Assembly (NCBI RefSeq): GCF_010093595.1
Contig: NW_022985470.1
Span: 1 to 64,000, forward strand
Reading direction: 5' to 3'
DNA length: 64,000 nucleotides
Origin: Mytilinidion resinicola
Taxonomy: Eukaryota; Ascomycota; Dothideomycetes; Mytilinidiales; Mytilinidiaceae
Part shown: positions 1 to 11,480 of the stretch, piece after piece
How the letters are laid out: each line of letters starts with the position of its first letter
Numbering within the stretch: the first letter of the stretch is position 1
Position numbers and translations under genes: made by a program
The notes under the pieces: model-generated
Told to the model about the DNA's origin: nothing
The model's input: only the letters and a program-made list of their open reading frames with translations
Database searches by the model: none

Positions 1-1650
1 GGGTATATTCGCTAATTAACTTCTCGTCTATATACGGCTGCAACGGCTAGTACCGCGTTTAGTGCTTTTCTGTTCAAATTGCCTTTAACCGTATAAATAC
101 GCCGACTCGATTAATAACTAACACCTGGCTAAACCGCGCTAACCCGTTTATAGCCTCCTAAATTGCGGCTTTAACAGGTTTTTTCTCCTGCTTTAGGTCT
201 GCGTTTAGCTTTTTAATATATACTAATAAATCCGGCCTTTCTATACCTACTAAATATAGCAACTACTGCGTCCGCTCTAACTATAGGTTTACTTTATCTC
301 TCTCGCCGGCCTAGATAGTTATTTAGACTTGCTTCTCTATATTTACCTATACTTCTGCTATCTTCTTCCCTAACTGCGCCTATATAATCTTGCCGTTAAC
401 GGGAACAGGTTCTGGCCTGGCTTCCTGGCCTTGCCTAGGTTATCGCACTTTAAAATACTATAATCCGTGGCCTTATACAAAAAACCGCTGGTAATAGATA
501 TATTTAAATGCCTTTTTAATATATACCTGCACTCTTTTTTCTCCTAATTAACTTAGCCGTCCTGGCTTCCTTCCTGCTAACCACCTATAGATCTTTTGCT
601 AATACTTTCTTATCGCCCTAATACTCTATAATATATAACGGCAACAGCCTAGTTCTAGTTAATATAATAATTTATCCGAATATAACAGCAACTAGCTAAC
701 TGGCGCTATAATACTGTCCGGTATTTTAAACTTACTTAGATACTGGATAACTCCGGGCTATTTGCGCACACCTTCTCTAATTAAATCGGCCTTTTTACGC
801 GGTACCTTATAGATTTTTTATAAATAGCCTTTAATCTAGTCTAGCTATACGCTATGCCTGCACTCCTTATAAATAGCTAATTAGAATTCGGCTAAATGCT
901 TAAAATACCTGCTCTTAGTACTAGATTTAGCTATTTTAAATACTTAGTCTACCTCTGGAATTAACTCTTACTTAATATTTAATAGGCGGCGACGAGTGCT
1001 ACTTATAGGTTGCTAGGTGCAATTTCCACCCCCTTTTCGCCTCGCTGCCACAGTTACTGCGGTTGCCAATTACCCTAACCACCCGCCAAACTATTATAAC
1101 TATAGCCCAACTTATAATATAACTATACCTGCCCGGGATCTATATATAACTATACAGGATCTGCGCTAATATATACGTCCGGGCTTAAAGTTCTCGTCCC
1201 TAACTAAAAATTAGGCCTATAGCTACCTTATTTACTGCTATACCTTCCTTACCTGCACCTAATACGCTATTATTAGATGTTAACTACGCCTGCCTTCTAT
1301 AGGTATTAGTTCGGTGCCGCTGCTAATATTTATGTAGTGCATATAGCCACGGCTAGTAGTGTTCTACTGCGCGCTCGGTTACGGTTGCAGCGGTTCTGCG
1401 AACACTATAACTTCCACCTAACCCTAACTAACTATACAGGTTAACCTAATGCAAATCGGCTAGGGAGTGCAACTAAATACGCTGAATAATATACTAAAAT
1501 TTAGTGCAATTCCGGCTGCGGGATATAAATAGAACCTGCCTCTAAAAAATAAATAGAATAAGCCCTGTGCCTGAATCTACGCCCTGGTCTAGTATTTTCT
1601 ATCCTTAATAAATAAATGGAATAAGGGCTGGTTCTATTTACTGCTATAGG
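1..1650. other. AT-rich, RIP-like repeat relic, unidentified
   Basis: No usable reading frame occurs on either strand. The sequence is dense in TpA and poor in CpA, as expected after repeat-induced point mutation. A less AT-rich island near 1015-1080 keeps a pyrimidine-rich stretch. Reverse-strand translation gives long stop-interrupted segments that look once coding, but I could not assign them to a transposon family. Confidence 0.6.
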
Positions 1651-2820
1651 ATAGAATTCTTTTATTTTTCTTTTTTAGCGGCTGGGTTATACGCGTTTAC
1701 CTGGAATAATCGGGCTAATAACGCCTTACTGCTAAATTTCTAGTAATACACGCTAACTTTCTATATCTTTGCCTACTGTATAATACTCTGCTGTTTTTAG
1801 TAATAATATCCTTACTTTTATAGATTCTCCTACCTATACTCCTTTTTATAATAGGTCTATATATTTTATAAACCGCGTACTATAACTCTACACGGCTAGT
1901 TATTTTTATAGGTTCCTAAATATTTTAATCTATTATACTAAATAGGTAAATATAGCACAGGTTTAGCGGTGGGTGCTAGGAAAACAACCTATCTATTATT
2001 CTAGGCCTAATCTTCTATATCTACTACAGCCTTTTATATTAATTCCTAGTAGTACTTAGTTAAATGCATTTATAACTGCGTTTTAGTAATACTATAGCTA
2101 TAAACTCGGCAAACTATAATATAGTACTGCGGGATATACTCGAAAATTCGGGTAAATTATTCTATAGCGTTTAATACGATTGCTATAATAATTGCTATAA
2201 CGGATTTATAGTTTAATATAATAATAGGATAATAGAATATTAGATAATAGATAATTAATAAACATATTAATCGCCGTGTTAATAGCGGCCGGACGTGCTT
2301 TTAACTACTTTTACCGCTACTTAAACCCTTCCTAACGCCTTCTGCTTTTAGCTACCTAGATTATTATACTTATTACTTAACTATATATTTAGGGGATTTA
2401 TCTATAACCTTATATACTTAGGTGCAACTAGTAGTATAGTAGGTCCTAATTTCCGGGTACCTAGGGCTTATAAATAGCTTATAATAACTATATCTATTAT
2501 AAACTTTAGGTACTTAACTACCCTTCTATATTCGCGCCTTAACTGCAATTGCTGCGTACAGCCACGAATATTATTATAACCCTAACTACCCTAATGCGAC
2601 GATAATAATATAATCTAACAGTCGTATTATTAATCCAAATAGTGTATTTAATGCGCAATAGTTAATAACTTTGCCGCAGCGTTAGAACTAGCAAATTCGG
2701 TTAGGGTTTACTATAGTATAATTTGATTTTCGTTTCTAAATTATATTATTACAGCGCACGGTTTAGTTTTAAATTATAATATAGTATATACTACGATATA
2801 TTTTACCTATAGGTTAATAG
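1651..2820. repeat. Unidentified repeat, copy A
   Basis: This block is a direct, diverged copy of 3503-4529. Both begin with 'atagaattctt', share 'agcggctggg' then 'acgcgtttacct' about 40 bases in, and both end with 'cctataggttaatag'. The first 500 bases and last 270 bases align well by eye. The middle differs by insertions or deletions and copy A is about 140 bases longer. Differences are largely C/T and G/A. There is no open frame, so the element class is unknown. Confidence 0.7.
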
Positions 2821-3502
2821 GTAGTTTAATAACGCTAATATAAATACTAAAACGGCCTCTTTTAACCTTTTTTACTCCTTTTTATTAATTATATAACTGT
2901 TATTACTATTACTACTATTATTACTATTTTTCTTTTTATCCTACTCTACTATTATCTTAATCTTTGCTAATACTAACCCCTATTTACCTATTAACCTAAA
3001 TACTAGCCTCTAGTTCTAGATATTACCCTTACTTTCTAACTTTTCTATCTTTTTACTATAAATCGGCTCTATTCTGCAAGTTCTCTAAATATAATAGATA
3101 ATAGCTAACTAATATACGCTGTATTTAACTATTATCTTGCCCGTCTAGCGTGCGCTAAACGGCTTCTTATTTATTTTATTGCTGGTTTCACGTTAATTAA
3201 TATAATTTATAGCTGCTAATTTAACTATACTAGCTTTAGATACTTGCTGCGCCTTCTAAATTACTATTTTAACTGTAAAATATAAATTAGCTAATACTCC
3301 CTTTCTTTTCTTAGGCTTATATATTAATAACTTTAACTACTCGCTATCTAATCTTTTTAAATACTTCGCCTATCTAGCGTGGTTTAACCACGCGTTAACC
3401 TTAAATCGGTTATTATCGGCCTAGATCTAACTGCTTACTTTCTTATTAGCTTTTTTAATATTAATTATTGCCTGTATAAATACGGCCTCTAATACCTTCT
3501 AG
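2821..3502. other. AT-rich spacer between the two repeat copies
   Basis: AT-rich, TpA-rich sequence with no open frame and nothing recognisable. It separates two direct copies of an unidentified repeat and may be flanking or internal sequence of the same element. Confidence 0.5.
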
Positions 3503-4529
3503 ATAGAATTCTTCTATTTTTTTTTCTTAGCGGCTGGGTTGTACGCGTTTACCTAGAATAATCGGGCTAATAACACCTTACTACTAAATTTTTAGCACTG
3601 CACGCTTTTTTCCTATATCTTTGCCTGCTATATAATACTCTATTACCTTTAGTAGTAATATTTTTACTTTTATAAATTTTCCTACCTATATTCTTTTTTA
3701 TAATAGGTTTATATATTCTGTAAACTATATATAATAGAATAATATAGCGCGCTGTTTTTACGGGCTCCTAAATACTTTAATTTATTATACTAAATAGGTA
3801 AATATAGTATAGGCTATACTACTGCCGGCAGGAAAATTACCTGCCTATTATTTTGCGCCTAATTTTCTAAACCTGCTGCGGCCTCCGCTATAGCCTTTTA
3901 TATTGCAACCGTAAACTTTTAGTAGTATATAGCTAAATACTTTTATAACTGCCCTTTAGTAATACTATATCTATAATCTCTGTAAACTATAATATAATAC
4001 TATAGAATATACTTAAAAACTTAGGTAAATTATTCTATACTTTACTATATAATTGCTATAATAACGGTTAATAAATTAAATAGATGCTCTTATATAGCAA
4101 CTTACCTTTTTATCTATATTCTATTAAATTATACTATATTTTATTATCTTCTAATTATTAGGTATTGCACCTATATACCTATAGTACCTTATATATATAA
4201 TCTACTACTATACCTTAATAATATAGGCTATAGAAACATAGTATAGCAGGTGTTCTAGCTGCTGTATACGGCTATAAACACTAATATTACTAATATAACC
4301 CTAACCTCTAATAATAATACTACGCCGCAGTTATATACTAATTCTAAATAGTATATTAAATGCGCAATAGTCGATAACCTGCCTATAGCAGTGCTTCCAG
4401 CAAAACCTATTAGGGTTTCCTATAGTATAGTTTAATTTTCGTTTCTAAATTATATTATTAGACCGCACGGTTTACTTTTAAATTATAATATAAGATATTT
4501 TATAATATATTTTACCTATAGGTTAATAG
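3503..4529. repeat. Unidentified repeat, copy B
   Basis: Direct diverged copy of 1651-2820, starting 'atagaattctt' and ending 'cctataggttaatag'. It is shorter in the middle. It carries the same internal landmarks, including 'aaatgcgcaatag' and 'ttcgtttctaaattatatta' in the last third. Heavy transition-type divergence suits RIP. Whether the pair are long terminal repeats of one large element or two solo insertions cannot be settled here. Confidence 0.7.
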
Positions 4530-4734
4530 CAATATATTAATAATACAGCAATTATCTATTTTAGTAAAAAGGCAGTATTAATCTTGCACTTTAAGCCTTT
4601 ACCTCTAGTTAATTTAGGACTATATAACGCGCTATAGCAGCCTTTAATATATAATATTAGCAGCTTTCTAATTAGCTCTACGGAATTATATTTTAACCTT
4701 AATTATAACTAAACTGCCTAAAGCTTACTGCAAC

Positions 4735-6290
4735 TAAAGAGTATATAATTATATAATATATCCTTAACCTAAACTTATAAAAATTTGCGCCCCGGTTATA
4801 TAAGGTAGCAGATATAGCAGATAAAGTACTAGCTGCGTGTAGTAGAATACTAGTAGGTAAGAACTAAACTTAACAGTTTATATTTTATATAAAGGAGCTT
4901 AAAATAGCTTTTAATTAGGTAAAAAACCGCTAAAAAATACTTTAGGAAGACCTAGAGGTTATTAATATATAGTTTACTTTTATATAAAAAACTATAGCTA
5001 AATATAGCGTCTACTTAGATAATATCTATAACTTTAATAAAACTAGCTTTTAAATAGGTATAATTAGTATAATAAAGGTTATTACAGGTTTAGAGAAATA
5101 TATAAGGCCTAATCTTATTTAACTAGGTAACTAAGAGTAGGTTATAGTTATCTAGAGTATCTGCGCTGCTAAATATATAACCCTACTATTTATTATCTAT
5201 AAAAAACGCGTTTATATTTCTATATAGTATAAGAAAGTAGAAATACTATATAATTAGAAGCTCTCTATCTCTAAAAACGGCTAGACTAATAATAAGCTTA
5301 GTTTTAAGTAGTTAAAGCACTTTAATATATATATAAAGGCGCGTTAGGTAGGGTTATATAGGTTGCTAATTTTGGACGGCTATAAGAGCTACCTTAACTA
5401 AGATTTTAAGAATTATTACGTTAAATAACAAATCTTTACCCTTTATATACCTGCGTATTTATTATATATACTTTAGCTACTTAATATAGTATACTTCTCG
5501 CTATTAAAGCTAAAGTACTCTTAATATATATAAGACTTAGCACGCCGACGCGTCTACTATATTAATAAAAAAGGCTTTCTACTAGCTTTTAAAGACGCGT
5601 TTTTCGACGTGTTTATATATAAAAACTATAAAAAGGCCTTTAAGGCCTCTAAATTAGTTCCTATTAACGCGCAGGTAGTTTTTAATCGCCTTAATATATA
5701 GTTATAAACCTTACTACTAGCACCTCTACTAAAAATACTATAGTAATTAAAAACCCTAAGTAATATATATAAATTTAGATTATAGTTAAGGCTAGTAAGT
5801 AATTCCTTTATATAGTTACTAATAACCGCCTAAAAAGGCTTCTTAAAGCTTATTAAAGGAGCCGAAAAAATACTATATAAAAATATACTTATTAAAGCCC
5901 GGGTTAAAAAGCTTAAAAAGCAACTAGCAGAAATAACTAAGCGTAAAGGTTATAAAAGAAAGCGAATCTAGACTAGCAGTATAATAGAGTATAGTATAGC
6001 AGTGTTATATATAGCTGCTAAAGTATCTAGAGTATTTAATCTATAGAAAAAAGTAGGTAGTAGAAATAGTATAAATAGGGCTCTACTAGCTTAACAGCGC
6101 TATAGAAACTATAGAGAGGCTAGGTATAATACGCGTATATATAAAAAGGATTAAGAAGCTTTTTCTAAATCTAATTTAAGTATATTATATATAAGTTCTA
6201 TAGCTAGTTGCGAATAAATTAACTGCGCGTATATAGTGTTAGTTATACTAAGGAAAAGTAGCCGGCTTAGTAGTTTAGCCGGCTTAGTAG
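4735..6290 (+). mobile_element. pogo/Fot1-type transposon relic A
   Basis: Stop-riddled plus-strand translation still follows the DDE_1 (pogo/Fot1) transposase pattern. A YNFNKTSF block lies near 5025-5060, where the family has NFDE; LLILDGYKSY lies near 5363-5392, keeping the second catalytic Asp; LNIVYFSLLK lies near 5476-5505, where the family has an Asp before the Gly-Cys-Phe. Two of three catalytic Asp codons therefore read Asn, as expected from G-to-A RIP. A doubled 'agccggcttagtagt' motif near 6253-6285 may be part of a right terminal repeat. I found no matching left end, so the boundaries are approximate. It differs from the 1.84-kb pogo family at 9639 and 16504. Confidence 0.65.
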
Positions 6291-7087
6291 TAGAATATAT
6301 TATATAGAATAATATTTATAACTAGTATATTTAAATAAAGGATAAAAACTGCGTTTTAATAGACGGCTATATATATAATATTACTAAGCAGATATAAACT
6401 ACTAAGAATATTATAAGGTATAGAAATTTCCAGCCGCAGCCTATTAATATAGAAAGCGTTTATATATTACTTTTTTATCTACTTTATAGCGCCCTTAGTT
6501 CCTATAAATATATCTACTATATACTTTTCCCTAGTTTATTAGTATTTAAAAGAACTATATTTACTTAGAAATTACTAAAATAACTATATAGCTAGTAGTT
6601 TTACAGGCGGTATATAACTTTATAATAATAGAAAAAACACTTTCTAGCTATAGCTTTATATATAGAATAGCCCTATATTGCTTTTTTATAGCTGCCGAAA
6701 TTAACCCTTTTTATTTAATTTATACTGCCTTAATCGGCCTATAAAAATAGGATTTACCTACTATTTTTACTAATTAAAACCTTCTACTTAGTAGCAGTTT
6801 ATAAAATATTAATCTATAGATAGCTAAATACTATTCTAAAATTATTAAAAAAGTAAAGCAACTTTAGCCTATTATTTAAGAAACTAAAAAGAAAGTTTTT
6901 AGGTAAAAATCTTTTTTCCTTAATATATAGAAGTATTCTAAAAAAAAAGAAATATAGTATCTAGAAAACTAGCGCTATAATAAGCCTAACTATTAAAGTA
7001 TAATAAATATAGATAATAAGGCCTTAAGGGCCTATATAGCTATTCCTAATAAGCGCGCAGATATTTATAAATTTTCTGCAGTTCCTT
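6291..7087. other. AT-rich relic, left flank of the Gypsy insertion
   Basis: AT-rich sequence with no open frame. Translations show scattered former coding blocks that I cannot assign. It was split from 14910 onward by insertion of the LTR retrotransposon at 7093-14904. Confidence 0.5.
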
Positions 7088-7092
7088 ATAGA

Positions 7093-7502
7093 TATTATAG
7101 TATCGACTATAATACCCTACCTACTAAAATTCTGCCGCAGATTACTATAACTCCAGCAATCTGCACCGGCCTACTACTATTAGCCGGCCTCCTGCTTTAC
7201 TTATCCTGCTCTGCTTCTATCTTACTTCCGCTTCCTATTCTATCCCGCTCTAGCTACCTACTAGCTGCCCTTTTTTCCTATTACCTAATCTGGTAAAAAC
7301 CTTGCGTACACGCGTGCCACGCGCCGAAATAGTATAGAGGCCGTACGCTACACGCTTAGCTACGCCCTTATATCCGGTAGCCTGTTTCCCGTCTTCCTAT
7401 TCCTTATATAATATTTTAATTCTCTACGTAGTATTATATATAGCACCTAATTAACGCTTCTTTTTAAGCTCTTAACTTTTTGCGTGTAGCGCTATTATAA
7501 TA
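7093..7502 (+). repeat. Left LTR of the Gypsy element
   Basis: 410 bases starting 'tattatagtat' and ending 'gcgctattataata', matching 14495-14904 end to end. The expected TG..CA termini now read TA..TA, as RIP would produce. Compared with the right LTR the mismatches seen are C/T or G/A. Confidence 0.92.
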
Positions 7503-7559
7503 TTATATTATATCTACTTTTACTACTATAAACACCCCTGCTAACCTAACTATAATACT

Positions 7560-9636
7560 TCTAGAGCTTATTAGCTCTATAAAGGAACAGCAGGCTGCCG
7601 TAATAGAAGTTCTATCCGCCTAGAAATAGGAAATTACTGCTCTACAGAAGGAAGTAGCCGTAATTTAGTCTAAATCTACCTCTACTCTACTACTAGCGCC
7701 CGACTAATAATTTACAGGGCCTTCTGTTTACAAATTAAATAATAGCTTAATACCTGCTAATAATATAAACTATATACGGACCCTAACTATTAAAGTTACT
7801 CCGCCGACTTTAATAGACTTTTTTTTAATAGCCGCCGCCCTGCCGACTCTAAAAACCGAACGTCTAATTAACCCTCCGATATTTAAGGGAAGTTAAAAAA
7901 AACTTCTAATCTTTATCCGATAACTATAGTATAAACTGGAAGGAAATACTAATTAATACCTAACTAAACGTGCTTACCTGCTATATACTTACTCTTAATT
8001 AGAATCTAACCCGTTAATACTTATTAACTTTTTAATAGACTAAGATATCTATACTATTAATTAACTTATCTAATTCCTGCAGGCTATATACGGCAATCCG
8101 AACTAGAAACTTACGTTCTTAAATTAACTCTATATACTAAAGCAAGGAAGGCGTGCCTTTATATCGCACTTTACTAAATTCTAATAACTCGCCGCTAATA
8201 CAGATCTAAATAAAGCTGGCCTAATAACTTAGCTCTAATACTCCCTCTCTAATAAACTCTGCTATATAATAGTTAGCGCTACTACCCCGGATAATCTAAA
8301 TAACTATGCTAACTTAATCGCGAAGTATAATAACAATCTATAATTCCTGCCCGGCCGATTTTTTTAATATTCCCCTCCGTTATAAAAGGACTTAGATATA
8401 ATAGAAATTAATATATCTAAATATACTCCAGCCGGCTTAGCTAAACAAGATAAATATTATTAAAAGGGCCTCTGCTTTAAATACGGAAAGCATAGCTATA
8501 TCTCCTGTAATTGCTCTGTTCTCTTACCCTAAGTCCGATTATCTAGCATAGATAAGCCTTTAAGCCCCCAACCGCGTATATATACGCAATTAACTAATTC
8601 TACCTAATTTTTATCTGCCTGCTGTTTTTTTATATTTACTGCTTTATCCTCTAGCTCTAATTAATCTAGAGGTAGCTACTTATCCTGTATAAAAAAGCTG
8701 TTAAAAGCCCTGTCCCGGGGCTAAGTTGCCCCCCGGGACTATTCTAACCCCGGATTTCTATAAACCTGTTTAAAAAACCTAAACCTAACTCCTAGAAATA
8801 ATAGATTCTTATCCCCGTTTCTATATAATAAGGCCCTACCTATATAAATACTATAGCTCTAATTAATAGTAGAGCTATAGGTATAGGTTATATTTATAGG
8901 AATCTGGCGCGCGTATAGAACCTCCGCCTTAACCCGCTTTCTTACGTTTTATACCTAACTAGATTTAATAGAAAAACGCTTAAAAAAGGATAGATTACGC
9001 ACTCTACGCGAGTAATTTTTCGCCACCTAAACTATATAGAACAGATCTGTTTCTATATACTAGAACTCGGTAAATATAAGCTACTACTAAAATAGCCCTA
9101 GCTATATAAGCACTATATTAGATTTAACTATAATAACTAATAACTGTTGTTTTAATTGTCCTAATACTAGGCGTAATACCTGCGCAACTTCTAAACCTCT
9201 GTAATAAGAACTTATATAGAATAGCTTCCTAAAGCGCCCCTTATTAAGCAGTGCCTAATACCTTTAACCTAACGCTTTTACTTACAGCAATCGAGCCTGT
9301 CTATATAATACTAATATAATTACTAGCTTCCTAAAATAGTACGCTAGATAAATATACCCGACCCTAAACCTAAACTAGAAACTAAACCTAAAACTAAATC
9401 TAATTCTAAATTTAAACCTAATACCTAGACGGATATCTATATACTAAACGCGGCGTCTATAACCTAATTAGCCTAATAACCTAATTATAAAATCTTTGCT
9501 ATTACTATTACCGATATTAATAAGGCCTTAGCTCTAAAAACCCGAACTAACCTAGCTATAAAAGTCCTAGTATAATATTACTATTTGCTAAAAACCTTCT
9601 CCTAATAGGAAGCTAATAAGTTACCTAAACACCGAA
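7560..9636 (+). pseudogene. Gag and protease relic of the Gypsy element
   Basis: Frames are broken by many stops. Near 8467-8515 a CCHC-type zinc knuckle is legible, with the second Cys changed to Tyr (C-F-K-Y-G-K-H-S-Y-I-S-C), the product of G-to-A in a TGC codon. Near 8850-8890 a retropepsin-like block reads ALINSRAIG where the family has ALIDSGATG, so the catalytic Asp is lost. The 3' end is interrupted by the pogo element at 9639. Confidence 0.7.
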
Positions 9637-9638
9637 TA

Positions 9639-11478
9639 ACGTATTCTATAAGCAAGCCGTCTATCTAAGCGAGCCGTCTACTTTATTATAAAAACCGGCC
9701 TTAAATATTAATTGCTCTATAATGCTAATAGATATTAACTATATATAACTTATAGCCTAATCTGCAGCAACCTCTATATTATTTTTACATGTACGAATAT
9801 TATGCCCTAGCTCGCCGCAGCGTTTATAGCACCGCGCGCTCCCGCTAGAATCTGCCCCGCTTTGCTGCCTTTTACTTTAGGCGTTTTTATTAAGCCTTTA
9901 AGCAGCTATTTAAGAGCCTGCTTCTATTATTAGAGTTTCTTCTCTCTAGATCCGCTTTTTTTTGCGCGCTTTGCGCTTTATAGCGGCTTTATTTACCTTT
10001 TAAAGGCTAGCAACTATATTACGCAGTAGCGTGGCTTAATATATTATCGTTGCAGCACCTTTAGAAAGGCTGCTAAGCGCATTAAGAATTGCTATAGGCG
10101 AGCTATTTTAATGCCTTTAAATATAATTATAAATTAAAGCTAATTAAGAGCCTAGCTTATAAGCGTTGCTTAGTGTTTTTAATTCCTATTAAGCCTCTAC
10201 TATAGCAGGAGGTAACAGCGTATAAAGCCGAATATTAAGCTTTAAGAGCACTGCCTCTAGATTAAGCAGTATAAGGCCTGCGCCTTAAAAGCCTGCGCAA
10301 ATATTGCTCTTTATAATTAAGTTATAGAAGGCTGCTTTAAATACTAGCAAGAACTTTAGCTTTATAATATAGTTAATATAGTAGTATATTAAGTCCTTAA
10401 TTTAGCGCCTATATACCTTTTTTAACGGCGCAAAGCAGCTAATATTAAGCGGCTGCAGCAGGTGCGATAAATACGCTGGTATATAGAGAGTAATAATATT
10501 ATTCTCCTTATAAATCTCTTTAAATTTAAGCGAGCGGTGGCTCTTATAGCTATTAATAATTAGCAGCCGATATATACCTATAGTGCGATCCTTTATATAC
10601 TTATTAAAATACTGCAGCCAGGCAATACTAAGCTTATTCGTTGTCTAGCTATTATTACTTACTGCTATAACCTAGTCTAGTAGTATATTATTGCCCTTAT
10701 ACTATGCAGAAAGGTGGTACTTACCCGAAAAGATAATAAATAGCGGGATAGCCTATCCACAGGCATTAACTCCTTAGATTATTATTATCTATTCGCGATC
10801 GCCTAGCTGTATTAATTTTGGATAATTGCACTGCTTAGAGCCTATTACAACCACGCCAGTTAAAATAATACCTATTTAGAAGCCAGCTTTATTAAAGTTA
10901 TATATATTTTTATCTAGAATGCTATACTTTGCTTTTATATTACGTATAAGCTTAAACTAATTACTAATTACCTTTAAATCCTTGTATAAAGCTCTCTAAT
11001 AATTGTACTTTTAATTAAATTATGTTTTAAGCTTAGGTGTTCGCTTAATAAAGTTCTCTGGCTAGTTTTTGCTAATATAGCCGGCAGCGCGCTTAGTAAG
11101 CAATTTATTGGCCATCTCTTGTATAGTATATAGGTTAGGCGGAAATCTTTATAAATCCAGGTTAAGTATATATTAAATAATAACTAATTCCTCTAGCTTA
11201 GAAAGTTTCTTCGAATTAGGCTTAGAATTGCGTCGTAGGGTTGTTCTAGCGCGTTAATTTCGAAGTATGCTTCTAGGTACGTTATATATCGTAATAGCGC
11301 GCCGTTCGCTTTTAAATTGCTGCTAATTAATTACTGCGATAGCTATATATATTCGACCTTTATTTTATATTAATTGCACGTTATATTATCGACGCATAGT
11401 AGTTGGAAGTTAACGCGTCGCGTTTTTATAATAAAGTAGACGGCTTGCTTAGGTAGACGGCTTGCTTATAGAATACGT
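9639..11478 (-). mobile_element. pogo/Fot1-type transposon B, nested in Gypsy pol
   Basis: 1840 bp bounded by inverted repeats of about 58 bp that start 'acgtattctataag', with a TA duplication at 9637-9638 and 11479-11480. The terminal repeat contains a doubled 17-bp motif (aagcaagccgtct..). The minus strand carries transposase relics with stops, homologous to the plus-strand relic in 16504-18346. It inserted into the Gypsy polyprotein just before the YDHKI-like block that precedes reverse transcriptase; removing the insert and one TA restores the reading phase across the junction. It is younger than the Gypsy insertion. Confidence 0.92.
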
Positions 11479-11480
11479 TA

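Noticed and set aside
1..200. Telomere at the left edge
   Set aside because: No TTAGGG-type repeats are present.
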